A DNA stretch of 51,765 bases from Scybalousia_A sp964639765 (lineage in GTDB: Bacteria; Bacteroidota; Bacteroidia; Bacteroidales; P3): assembly GCA_964639765.1 (NCBI GenBank), contig CAZXEN010000016.1, positions 1-51,765 of the forward strand, read 5' to 3'. The position numbers and the translations under genes were made by a program. The first letter of the stretch is position 1. Every line of letters starts with the position of its first letter. Positions 16,038-23,353 of the stretch are shown here, piece after piece. The notes below the pieces were generated by a model. It worked only from the letters and a program-made list of their open reading frames with translations. It did no database searches and had not been told where the DNA came from.

Positions 16038-17204
16038 ATGCTTGATTTTTTGAATTATAAGTTTACTACTTTGTCTTTGGGCCTTGCAATCTTTGCAGGA
16101 CTGATTATTCTGTTCCAGATTTTGCATTATATACTGATATACGGCAAACTCCTTTTCAAAAAAAAGAAACAAGACAACCCAGCCTCGTATAATGATGAAC
16201 CAAAAGGCGTAAGCGTCGTCGTGGTGGTGAATAACAACAGCAAAGCTTTGCAGGAAGAACTGCTGAAGCTTCTGGAACAGGATTATCCTTTGTTTGAAGT
16301 CTTGGTTGTAAATGAAAACTCTTCTGATGATACGGAATATATACTTACAGTACTGAAGAACGCTTACCCACACCTTACCATAGTAAATTTAGGCAAAAAT
16401 GCCAATAAATTTTCAGACAGAAAATTCTCTGTAGCCATAGGCATCCGTTCCGCAAAATATGACACCATAGTCCTAAGCGACATAATTGCGGACGTAAAGG
16501 ATTTCAACTGGCTAAAATCCATGGTCGTGCCAATGAAAGACAAAAAGATTCTTGTCGGTTTCGTAAACATCGGAAAACGAAAAGGGCTTTTGAACCAATT
16601 TGTCCAATACTATCATGCCACATGGTCAATGAACAGTCTCGGATATGCTCTGATGGGCTTCCCGTTCTCAGCAGATGGAAGAAATATGGCTTACAGCAAA
16701 GAATTCTTCTTTCAAAAAGGAGGTTTGATTGCCCAATACAGGGAGAATTGTCATCAAGAAGACTACTTCCTTTCCCGTTTTGCCAACAAAAAGAATACAT
16801 TTATCAACCTTGATCCTGACTCCTTTGTAACATATCCTGCATACAAGGACTATAAATCTTTCAAACGCATGGCTTACTCCCAGTTTCTTTCCCATAAGGC
16901 TTTTTCCTTCTCCACCAAAATGAGATTGGCTCTCATACCCGTTACCTCTTTGCTGCTATACCTTACTGTTGCCTTTATGATATACATAGGTTTTCCGTGG
17001 CAATATCTGGTTCTACCTGTGCTAATCAAATGGACTGTACAGATTATCTACTACAACAAATGCACAAAGAGACTCAAAACAAATATCAACAGCATATTTG
17101 CTCCGCTGTACGAGATTTATTTCATTTTCTTCAACTTCAATTTAAGGGTCAAGAAACTATTCTCACACAAAAAGACGCACAAAATAAAATGGGATAAAAG
17201 ATAG
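16038..17204 (+). CDS. Membrane glycosyltransferase, family 2
   Basis: 388 residues. A hydrophobic segment near residues 12-35 anchors the protein; a GT-A domain follows (about 60-285) with the start KGVSVVVVVNNN, the VVNENSSDDTEYIL nucleotide-binding block and an acidic metal-binding position in VLSDIIADV; two or three transmembrane segments close the protein (about 300-345 and 360-375), then a basic tail. It should transfer a sugar from a nucleotide-sugar donor at the cytoplasmic face of the inner membrane, in lipopolysaccharide, capsule or glycolipid synthesis; donor and acceptor are unknown. No other glycan-assembly gene adjoins it. Chosen start: ATG at 16038, because the upstream TTG lies inside the -7 element. 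Confidence 0.87.
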   Translation: MLDFLNYKFTTLSLGLAIFAGLIILFQILHYILIYGKLLFKKKKQDNPASYNDEPKGVSVVVVVNNNSKALQEELLKLLEQDYPLFEVLVVNENSSDDTEYILTVLKNAYPHLTIVNLGKNANKFSDRKFSVAIGIRSAKYDTIVLSDIIADVKDFNWLKSMVVPMKDKKILVGFVNIGKRKGLLNQFVQYYHATWSMNSLGYALMGFPFSADGRNMAYSKEFFFQKGGLIAQYRENCHQEDYFLSRFANKKNTFINLDPDSFVTYPAYKDYKSFKRMAYSQFLSHKAFSFSTKMRLALIPVTSLLLYLTVAFMIYIGFPWQYLVLPVLIKWTVQIIYYNKCTKRLKTNINSIFAPLYEIYFIFFNFNLRVKKLFSHKKTHKIKWDKR

Positions 17205-17229
17205 TGTTTCAATCAATTAGGACTTACTC

Positions 17230-17336
17230 AAAAAAGAGTTGGTTTTTATTAAAAAAAACGAAGTTTTTATACCCTAAAGTCTTCGTTTTTATACCCTAAA
17301 GTCTTCGTTTTTTCAAACAAAAACGAAGTTTTTTTT
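17230..17336 (+). repeat. Array 3: five 21-22-base units ending in a terminator
   Basis: T-runs start at 17243, 17264, 17286, 17308 and 17329 (steps 21, 22, 22, 21). Cores are GTTGG, CGAAG, then CTTCG twice (its complement), then CGAAG. The linker TACCCTAAA occurs twice. Bases 17251-17278 are identical to 51712-51739. Confidence 0.85.
17303..17336 (+). terminator. Terminator of the GT2 gene, formed by array 3
   Basis: CTTCGTTTTT pairs perfectly with AAAAACGAAG (10 base pairs) around a six-base loop, followed by eight T. Both arms are units of the repeat array. Confidence 0.85.
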
Positions 17337-17513
17337 CATCAAAACAAAATCTTGGTTTTTCGGCATCAGAAAAACAGACCTCAACTTTGAAAATCCTTTC
17401 AGAACAGACTTGTAAAACAAAAATATACCTACCTTTTTTGCATTTTTTCTTTTGAAAGAATACAATAATAAAAAACTTATTGCGTTTTCTAATCAAATAT
17501 TGATACAAAAACA

Positions 17514-18131
17514 ATGGCAATAATAGGCAAACAACTGACAGAAAAGGCTCAAAGAGATTACGAGCTTGTGCTTTTGGCAAGAGAGAAGGGCGACCAGAAA
17601 GCATACGCAGATCTTTTGGCTACATACAGAGAGCCTGTGTATTATATGCTGTTGAAAATGACTCATAATACTTGGGACGCAGATGATTTAACCATTGAAG
17701 CTTTTAGCAAGGCTTTCAAATCCTTGGATGACTATACTCCTGAATATGCTTTTTCCACATGGCTGTTTCGTATAGCCACCAACAACTGCATAGATTTCAT
17801 AAGAAAACAAAAGAACTACACCGTTTCCATTGATCAGGATTCCAACAATGCGGAGAATACCGCTCCCATGACTTTGAAAAACCTTGTTGCAGAGAACAAA
17901 TCTCCTGAAGAAGAGTATATTTCTGAACAGACAAAGCTATGGGTGAGGGATATAGTTCAAAAGCTCAAACCTCATTACAGGGTTCTTGTGGAAAAAAGAT
18001 ACTTTGATGAAATGTCCTACGAAGAGATTGCAGCAGATTTGGATATGCCGCTTGGCAGTGTCAAGGCAAAACTGTTCAGAGCCAGAAATCTTTTACTGAA
18101 TATCATCAATTCTGGCAAGGGTTCTGTGTAA
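17514..18131 (+). CDS. ECF-type RNA polymerase sigma factor
   Basis: 205 residues. Region 2 (about 18-95) carries the core-binding and -10-binding helices (DADDLTIEAFSKAFKSLD and FSTWLFRIATNNCIDFIRK); region 4 (about 140-200) has the helix-turn-helix YEEIAADLDMPLGSVKAKLFRAR that reads the -35 element. No region 1 or 3 is present, as in ECF factors. No anti-sigma gene adjoins it: the next gene is convergent. Some Bacteroidota ECF factors of this type act with the PorX response regulator (porX is at 30261), but nothing here shows that link. Start: ATG at 17514, without a recognisable Shine-Dalgarno. Confidence 0.93.
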   Translation: MAIIGKQLTEKAQRDYELVLLAREKGDQKAYADLLATYREPVYYMLLKMTHNTWDADDLTIEAFSKAFKSLDDYTPEYAFSTWLFRIATNNCIDFIRKQKNYTVSIDQDSNNAENTAPMTLKNLVAENKSPEEEYISEQTKLWVRDIVQKLKPHYRVLVEKRYFDEMSYEEIAADLDMPLGSVKAKLFRARNLLLNIINSGKGSV

Positions 18132-18189
18132 TATGGAAACTGTGGCTGAAAATACGGAGCAAGTCCTATAAACAATAATAAGAAACCTT

Positions 18190-19260
18190 TTATTTCTTCA
18201 CCGCCAGCATAAGGCCGTCACGTATAGGCACAAGGATATTCTCTACCCTGAGGTCTTTATTCACCTTGTCATTGAACTCTCTTATTGACAAGGTGCGCTT
18301 ATCGGTTATATTTTCATCATCAACTTTCCCGTACCACAAGACATTGTCGGCAATAAGCAAGCCTCCTTTGTTTAACTTGTCCATGCAGATGTCATAGTAC
18401 TGAGGATAGTGTATCTTCTCTGCATCAATGAATATCAAATCAAAAGAATAATCCAGCGTCGGCAAGATATCAAGACCCTCTCCAAAGTGTATGTTTATCC
18501 TGTCTTTGATATTATTCTTCTGAAAACTGTCTTTCAGAAAATTTTCGTACTCCTGCTTTACCTCTATAGTGTCTATTATGCAGTCATCTTCAGAAGAAAA
18601 AGCAAAACAACTTGTGGCATATCCCGAAAATGTTCCTATCTCAAGAATACGTTTTGGTTTCAACAGACGGCATACAACAGACAGAAACTCTCCTTGCCAG
18701 CCTTCTGAAAGCATATTAGGTTTTACAAACTTCAAATGGGTCTGTCTGACTATCTCATTCAGTTTGTTGTACTTGGTTTCCGACTCTATCTTGCGGATAA
18801 CGTTGGTTGTGGAATAGCCTTCTAGAAATTCTATGGTCTTTACTTCCCCGTTGTTCTTGGTTACTATGTCATAACCGACAATATCCTCTTTTTTGTAGTC
18901 CGCTCCTTTGACCAATACGTCTGGTTCTATCGCTTTTATCAGATTATAAGGTGTATCTTCATCAAACAATACGACATAATCAACAAAAAACAATGAAGCC
19001 ATTATATAACTTCTGGAATCTTCATCTTGTACAGGGCGGGTCTTGCCTTTTATTCTTCTTACGGAACTGTCGCTGTTCAGTCCTATAATCAAAACATCTC
19101 CTTGCTGCTTCGCCTTTGCAAGATAATCTATATGACCTTTGTGTATAATATCAAAACAGCCGTTTGAAAACACTATCTTTTTTTTGTCTGCCTTCAAATC
19201 CGAGACAACTTTTGCCAGTCTCTCTTTGGTCAGGATTTTATTTTCTATATCTGCATTCAT
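18190..19260 (-). CDS. Fusion: heptose-1-phosphate adenylyltransferase (RfaE2) + class I O-methyltransferase
   Basis: 356 residues with two complete enzymes. Residues 1-158 match RfaE2/HldE-C, which makes ADP-heptose for lipopolysaccharide inner core from D-glycero-D-manno-heptose 1-phosphate and ATP: FSNGCFDIIHKGHIDYL (31-47, with the HxGH catalytic motif H40-x-G-H43), LNSDSSVRRIKG, RPVQDEDSR, and the family's usual C-terminal STTNVIRKI (150-158). Residues about 159-356 match the catechol/caffeoyl-CoA-type O-methyltransferase of Bacteroidota: RQTHLKFVKPNMLSEGWQG, SAM-binding EIGTFSGYA (207-215), metal ligand D279 in FIDAEK, ADNVLWYG and RDGLMLAVKK at the end. In relatives these are separate genes, and the methyltransferase usually sits beside rbfA. 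The frame is continuous with no stop at the junction. The ATG at 19260 overlaps the upstream stop as ATGA. Confidence 0.92.
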   Translation of the reverse strand: MNADIENKILTKERLAKVVSDLKADKKKIVFSNGCFDIIHKGHIDYLAKAKQQGDVLIIGLNSDSSVRRIKGKTRPVQDEDSRSYIMASLFFVDYVVLFDEDTPYNLIKAIEPDVLVKGADYKKEDIVGYDIVTKNNGEVKTIEFLEGYSTTNVIRKIESETKYNKLNEIVRQTHLKFVKPNMLSEGWQGEFLSVVCRLLKPKRILEIGTFSGYATSCFAFSSEDDCIIDTIEVKQEYENFLKDSFQKNNIKDRINIHFGEGLDILPTLDYSFDLIFIDAEKIHYPQYYDICMDKLNKGGLLIADNVLWYGKVDDENITDKRTLSIREFNDKVNKDLRVENILVPIRDGLMLAVKK

Positions 19261-20252
19261 TGTTTGTTGTTTTTTCTTTTTGTGGAAAACAATAGAAATC
19301 CGACAGGTCCAAGTATTACCACTCCAATCTGGGAAACTATCCAAGAAATCCAGCCTAATGCATAACCGACAGAAAGATTTATGCCATAGATATTAAGAGT
19401 TGTTGCAAAAATAGAAGGATACAGTCCCAATCCTCCCGGAGTAATCATCATACCTATTGCACACAGAACAGTAACTGTCATAGCCTGTTCCATATTCAAA
19501 GAAAAACATTCTGTCATTGACTTGAAAACAATCCATGTTCCAAATATCCACAAGAACCATATCAGCAAGGAATAAAAAACAAACAAAAACGGCTGGTCCA
19601 ACTTCAATATGCTTTTCATACCTTGAAGTATCCCGATGACAAAGTCTTTTATCTTCTGATAAAGTTTATTGTTTTGAAGCCGTTTTCTGAAGGCTATAAA
19701 CAAAAATACCAGCAACGCCACCCCTGCCAAGCCCATAACAAGCAATATTTTATACTTGGCAACATCAATGTTCAGGTTGCTCGTAAGGTAATCATAGAAT
19801 AAACTGTATTCCAGCAGACAAGCACAGACAAAAACAACGACAAACAGCAATAAGTCTATTGCTCTTTCCGTTATTATTGTGCCAAGAGTCTTATCAAAAG
19901 GTATCTTGTATTTGGAACTGACCATGGTACATCTTATAACTTCACCCAAACGCGGTATTGCTAAGTTTGTAAGATAGCAACTCACTATAGAGAAGAAAAG
20001 AGACAAAGAGGAAGCCCTGAAACCAAAGGTTTTTATCATCAGCTGCCATCTTAATGCCCTGATATACATGGATAATATAGAAACAAATACAGCAAGCAGC
20101 ACCCAAAAGTAGTTTGCATCCTTAAAAGAGAGGGTTATCTCTTTTCTTTCTTCGGCTGAGAGTTTGGATAAGAAGAAATAGACAAAAAAGACAGCCAACA
20201 ATATAGGTACTGTCCTGAAAAGTATATGCTTTATTTTGTTTTTGTCGTTCAT
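19257..20252 (-). CDS. Flippase-like membrane protein (UPF0104 / LPG-synthase TM family)
   Basis: 331 residues with about eight hydrophobic segments spread over the whole length, in the family of lysylphosphatidylglycerol-synthase transmembrane regions. The conserved YIRALRWQLMIK and IPRLGEVIRC motifs near the second and third helices, and the ITPGGLGLYPSIFAT loop near 265-285, identify the family. Members lack the C-terminal transferase domain and are thought to be lipid or glycolipid flippases or scaffolds; the substrate is unknown. It lies between panD (6 bases away) and the RfaE2 fusion (4-base overlap), an arrangement I recall from other Bacteroidota; the pairing with a heptose-activating enzyme hints at a role in lipopolysaccharide or glycolipid assembly. 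Confidence 0.85.
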   Translation of the reverse strand: MNDKNKIKHILFRTVPILLAVFFVYFFLSKLSAEERKEITLSFKDANYFWVLLAVFVSILSMYIRALRWQLMIKTFGFRASSLSLFFSIVSCYLTNLAIPRLGEVIRCTMVSSKYKIPFDKTLGTIITERAIDLLLFVVVFVCACLLEYSLFYDYLTSNLNIDVAKYKILLVMGLAGVALLVFLFIAFRKRLQNNKLYQKIKDFVIGILQGMKSILKLDQPFLFVFYSLLIWFLWIFGTWIVFKSMTECFSLNMEQAMTVTVLCAIGMMITPGGLGLYPSIFATTLNIYGINLSVGYALGWISWIVSQIGVVILGPVGFLLFSTKRKNNKQ

Positions 20253-20258
20253 CTATGA

Positions 20259-20600
20259 TTACAGGTGATTGTTTTTAGGGAATATCACGGTAGGTTTAAA
20301 AGTCTTTGCCTGTTCAAAGTCCATGCTTGCAAAAGAAACAATAATTACCAAATCATTTATTTGTGCCAAACGTGCAGCAGCTCCATTTAAACCGATAACA
20401 CCTGAGCCTTTTTTACCCTTTATTGCGTATGTATCAAATCTTGCTCCTGTATTTATATTGTAAATATAAACTCTTTCGTTTTCTATGATATTAGCTGCTT
20501 GCATCAACTCTTCATCTATAGTTATGGAACCTATATAGTTCAAGTCTGCCTGAGTAACTTTTACTCTATGTATCTTTGATTTTAATACCTCAATGTTCAT
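20259..20600 (-). CDS. panD: Aspartate 1-decarboxylase
   Basis: Pyruvoyl enzyme that turns L-aspartate into beta-alanine for pantothenate and coenzyme A. 113 residues, the usual length. The self-cleavage site is G24-S25 in NYIGSITID; processing makes Ser25 the pyruvoyl group. The catalytic Tyr and the NGAAARLAQINDLVIIVSF core strand (about 73-91) are present. It leads the panD - flippase - RfaE2/O-methyltransferase operon. panC, its common partner in Bacteroidota, is not upstream; recJ diverges instead. Confidence 0.97.
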   Translation of the reverse strand: MNIEVLKSKIHRVKVTQADLNYIGSITIDEELMQAANIIENERVYIYNINTGARFDTYAIKGKKGSGVIGLNGAAARLAQINDLVIIVSFASMDFEQAKTFKPTVIFPKNNHL

Positions 20601-20624
20601 CTTCTACACAAAAATTTTGACCTG

Positions 20625-20632
20625 CAAAATTA
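20625..20632 (-). promoter_or_regulatory. -7 element (TAATTTTG) for the panD operon
   Basis: TAATTTTG followed by C on the minus strand, 24 bases before the panD ATG. An ATTG lies 18 bases further up (20651-20654), close to the expected -33 element. Confidence 0.55.
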
Positions 20633-20803
20633 ATATATTTTTTTTATATACAATATTTAGGCTGTATTTTCATAAACTTTGCTTTCTTTCAGTGCCTTTC
20701 AAAGGAATATATATAAAGAAAACAAGCAAGCTGTCAGACAAAACAAAAATCAACAAAAACAATAAAAAAACACTTTCTTCGTTAAAAGAAAAAATAATTG
20801 ACA

Positions 20804-22576
20804 ATGGATAAGATATGGAAGTTAAAAGACAGTGGTGATGAAATTTCCGTGGAAAGACTTGCCGAAGAACTTACAATGCCTAAAACAAATCCCACTAAAC
20901 AAGATAAAAGATGCTATAGTATTATTGCCAATCTTTTGGTTCAAAGAGGAATAAGAACTTTCTCCCAAGCCAAGACTTTTTTCCGTCCGGATTTAAACCA
21001 GCTGCATGATCCTTTTCTTTTGAAAGATATGGATAAAGCCGTGGAAAGAATTCTGTTTGCCATAAGTGCCAAGGAAAGAATTTTGGTTTATGGAGACTAT
21101 GATGTTGATGGAACTACAGCCGTTGCTCTTGTCTACAGTTATTTGTCAAAATTCTACAACAATATAGATTACTATATTCCTGACAGATATGAAGAAGGAT
21201 ATGGAATAAGCTTCAAGGGGGTTGATTATGCTTATGATACAGGTGTGTCTCTTATTATTTGTCTTGACTGTGGCATAAAAGCAACAGAAGAAATCAGGTA
21301 TGCAGGAGAAAAAAACATAGATTTTATTGTCTGTGACCATCATCTTGCCGGAAAAGAACTGCCCCTAAGCTATGCTATCTTGGACCCTAAAGTAGAAAAC
21401 TCCACTTATCCATACGATGAATTAAGCGGCTGTGGAGTAGGTTTTAAACTTATACAGGCGCTGCAAAGACGTAGAGGACTGAAAGGTGATGATATTATTC
21501 CTTATCTGGATTTGGTTGCGGTAAGTATTGCTGCCGATGTAGTCCCTCTTACAGGAGAAAACAGAATTCTTGCCTATTATGGCTTGAAAGTTCTAAACCA
21601 TAAACCCCGTATAGGATTGGAAGCAATACTGTCCTATGCAAACATAAAGCATGTGGAAGGGAACAAACTGTATTTTAATAGGGAACTGACAATATCTGAT
21701 TTAGGTTTTTTGATTGGGCCTCGTATAAATGCTGCCGGAAGAATGGATAGCGGAAGAAGTGCCGTGGATTTGCTTATAGCAACAACAGAAGAAGAAGCTG
21801 CCCGTGTTGCAGGCAAGATAAACGACAACAACGAGGATAGAAAAAACAAAGACAAGGAAGCTACCCTACAAGCACAAGAGATGTTAAAGACAGAAAGAAC
21901 AGAAGACAAGAAAAGTATTGTTCTTTATAATGAAAACTGGCACCAAGGAATAATAGGTATAGTGGCTTCCCGCATTGCTGAAGAAGAAAACAAGCCTACA
22001 ATAATATTTACAAAAACAAACGGTTTTATAACTGGGTCTGCCAGAAGTGTAAAAAACTTTGATATATACACTGCCATAGAGAAATGTCATCATCTTCTAA
22101 CCCACTTTGGAGGACATACCTTTGCAGCAGGACTATCGCTAAAGGAAGAAGACTTTGCCCAATTCAAAGCTCTGTTTGAACAAGAAGTGGAAAAGACTAT
22201 TCAGCAGGATGAACTTCTGCCTGAAATACCTGTGGATATGGAAATAGAACTAAGCGATATTAATGACAAACTGCTTAGACTTTTAAACGAATTCCAGCCT
22301 TTTGGACCAGAGAACACGGAGCCTGTATTTGTTTCAAATCAAATATATGATGCCAACAGAGTAAGAAAAGTAGGAAAGAACCATCTAAAATTCTCTGCCA
22401 TACCTATCAAAGAAAGTATGATGCCTCTCTCCTGTATAGGTTTTTCTCTCGGCGATTACTATGATTTGCTTCACAACGGCATAAAGATAGATATCTGCTA
22501 CACAATAGAAGAAAACAACTATCAGGGACATAGAGAACTGCAGTTAAATGTAAAGGATATAAGGGAAAGTGAATAA
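20804..22576 (+). CDS. recJ: Single-stranded-DNA 5'-3' exonuclease RecJ
   Basis: Degrades single-stranded DNA 5' to 3' in recombination and mismatch repair. 590 residues from ATG 20804. The DHH domain shows VYGDYDVDGTTA (residues about 96-107), CDHHLAG and SIAADVVPL, which hold the metal ions; GPRINAAGRMDSG lies in the centre; the DHHA1 domain has GGHTFAAGLSL near 440; an OB-like C-terminal domain follows (about 460-590). All are intact. An in-frame TTG two codons upstream is possible but the ATG is preferred. The gene is alone, followed by a bidirectional terminator. Confidence 0.97.
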   Translation: MDKIWKLKDSGDEISVERLAEELTMPKTNPTKQDKRCYSIIANLLVQRGIRTFSQAKTFFRPDLNQLHDPFLLKDMDKAVERILFAISAKERILVYGDYDVDGTTAVALVYSYLSKFYNNIDYYIPDRYEEGYGISFKGVDYAYDTGVSLIICLDCGIKATEEIRYAGEKNIDFIVCDHHLAGKELPLSYAILDPKVENSTYPYDELSGCGVGFKLIQALQRRRGLKGDDIIPYLDLVAVSIAADVVPLTGENRILAYYGLKVLNHKPRIGLEAILSYANIKHVEGNKLYFNRELTISDLGFLIGPRINAAGRMDSGRSAVDLLIATTEEEAARVAGKINDNNEDRKNKDKEATLQAQEMLKTERTEDKKSIVLYNENWHQGIIGIVASRIAEEENKPTIIFTKTNGFITGSARSVKNFDIYTAIEKCHHLLTHFGGHTFAAGLSLKEEDFAQFKALFEQEVEKTIQQDELLPEIPVDMEIELSDINDKLLRLLNEFQPFGPENTEPVFVSNQIYDANRVRKVGKNHLKFSAIPIKESMMPLSCIGFSLGDYYDLLHNGIKIDICYTIEENNYQGHRELQLNVKDIRESE

Positions 22577-22583
22577 AAAAAGA

Positions 22584-22607
22584 GACCCGGATATAAACTT
22601 CCGGGTC
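22584..22607. terminator. Bidirectional terminator between recJ and the DUF5606 gene
   Basis: GACCCGG pairs with CCGGGTC around a ten-base loop. T-run on the right for recJ and A-run on the left for the minus-strand operon, so it can stop transcription from both sides. Confidence 0.9.
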
Positions 22608-22634
22608 TTTTTTCTTTTTATTTTACTGTGTTTC

Positions 22635-23048
22635 CTATTCTTCTTTGTTGTTTTCGGCTGGTTGCTCCAAATCAACAAGATTGTTCTTTAAAAGAATGTT
22701 ATACCAAGAGAACAGCTTTTTCATATCAGAAAGATGTACTCTGTCTTTGTCATAGTCTGGAAAAACTTTCTCCATATAATCTTTTAATTCCTTTTCAGAA
22801 GATTTGTGAGACAAGCATTCTTTGCCATCTTCCAACTTGTATATGTTCTGGAAAATTTCTATCAAAGGCTTATCCTCTTCCATTCCAAACATGGTTATAT
22901 CTTTCAAAGAGGATATTCTCTCGTGAGCAAAAGCGGGCATACGCCTTTTATCCAAAAGAGATTCAACCAAAGCTCCTGACTTGGTTTGAGAGACAAGTTT
23001 ATACAATCCTGGCTTTCCTGTTATTGCCAATATTCCTGTTAGGTCCAT
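22635..23048 (-). CDS. DUF5606-family protein
   Basis: 137-residue cytoplasmic protein of a family found in Bacteroidota; its function is not known. The N-terminus MDLTGILAITGKPGLYKLVS and the following SGALVESLLDKRRMPAF are the family signature. The N-terminal half (1-60) looks like a small beta-barrel, possibly nucleic-acid or protein binding; the C-terminal half (65-125) is helical (EKELKDYMEKVFP). There is no signal peptide or membrane segment. It is the last gene of the yidC - S4 operon, 80 bases behind the S4 gene, and ends at a bidirectional terminator. Confidence 0.88.
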   Translation of the reverse strand: MDLTGILAITGKPGLYKLVSQTKSGALVESLLDKRRMPAFAHERISSLKDITMFGMEEDKPLIEIFQNIYKLEDGKECLSHKSSEKELKDYMEKVFPDYDKDRVHLSDMKKLFSWYNILLKNNLVDLEQPAENNKEE

Positions 23049-23128
23049 AATTAATTCCTGTATTTTTTAGTTTTATTTATTTAGTTTTTCTTTCTCTGTC
23101 TTTTTTTTTGAAAACAACCTCAACAAAA

Positions 23129-23350
23129 TTACTCAATATTTATCGTTTGTCCCAATACTTCTATTGTTTCTCCTCTTTTTATCTTGGCACGTTTTCTCAG
23201 TTCCACGACACTGTTTCGCTTCACATCTCCATTTGTTACCAAAATTTGTGCCAAAGCTCCACTTTCTGCAATATTTAAGACTTTCAAAAGCTTGATAAGT
23301 TCTATATATTCCTCTCCCTGCTTTATGAAAAATGACTTGTTTTGTGACAT
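23129..23350 (-). CDS. Small S4-domain RNA-binding protein
   Basis: 73 residues, almost entirely one S4 RNA-binding fold of the YbcJ/YaaA type. The core EYIELIKLLKVLNIAESG, then LVTNGDVKRNSVVELRKRAKI and GETIEVLG, matches the alpha-L beta-strand pattern of the family, which binds structured RNA in ribosome- or replication-linked roles; the exact role is not known. The start lies 3 bases after the yidC stop, so translation is likely coupled. Confidence 0.88.
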   Translation of the reverse strand: MSQNKSFFIKQGEEYIELIKLLKVLNIAESGALAQILVTNGDVKRNSVVELRKRAKIKRGETIEVLGQTINIE

Positions 23351-23353
23351 AGC

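Larger units (their letters stand above)
17205..17513. other. 309-base intergenic region between GT2 and ECF sigma genes
   Basis: The first 130 bases hold repeat array 3 and the GT2 terminator. The rest (17337-17513) is AT-rich with one more loose copy of the CTTGGTTTTT word at 17351-17360. I find no convincing TAnnTTTG promoter for the sigma factor gene and no coding frame. Confidence 0.5.

Noticed and set aside
15936..16373. 145-residue minus-strand frame across the tgt/GT2 promoter region
   Set aside because: It crosses both promoters and the start of the GT2 gene, has low-complexity hydrophobic sequence and no family similarity I can see.
18190..19260. Fusion as a sequencing or assembly error
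   Set aside because: I considered that a lost stop codon or frameshift joined two genes. The junction keeps frame with a natural-looking linker and no homopolymer run at the joint, and both domains are complete, so a true fusion is more likely; reads would decide.
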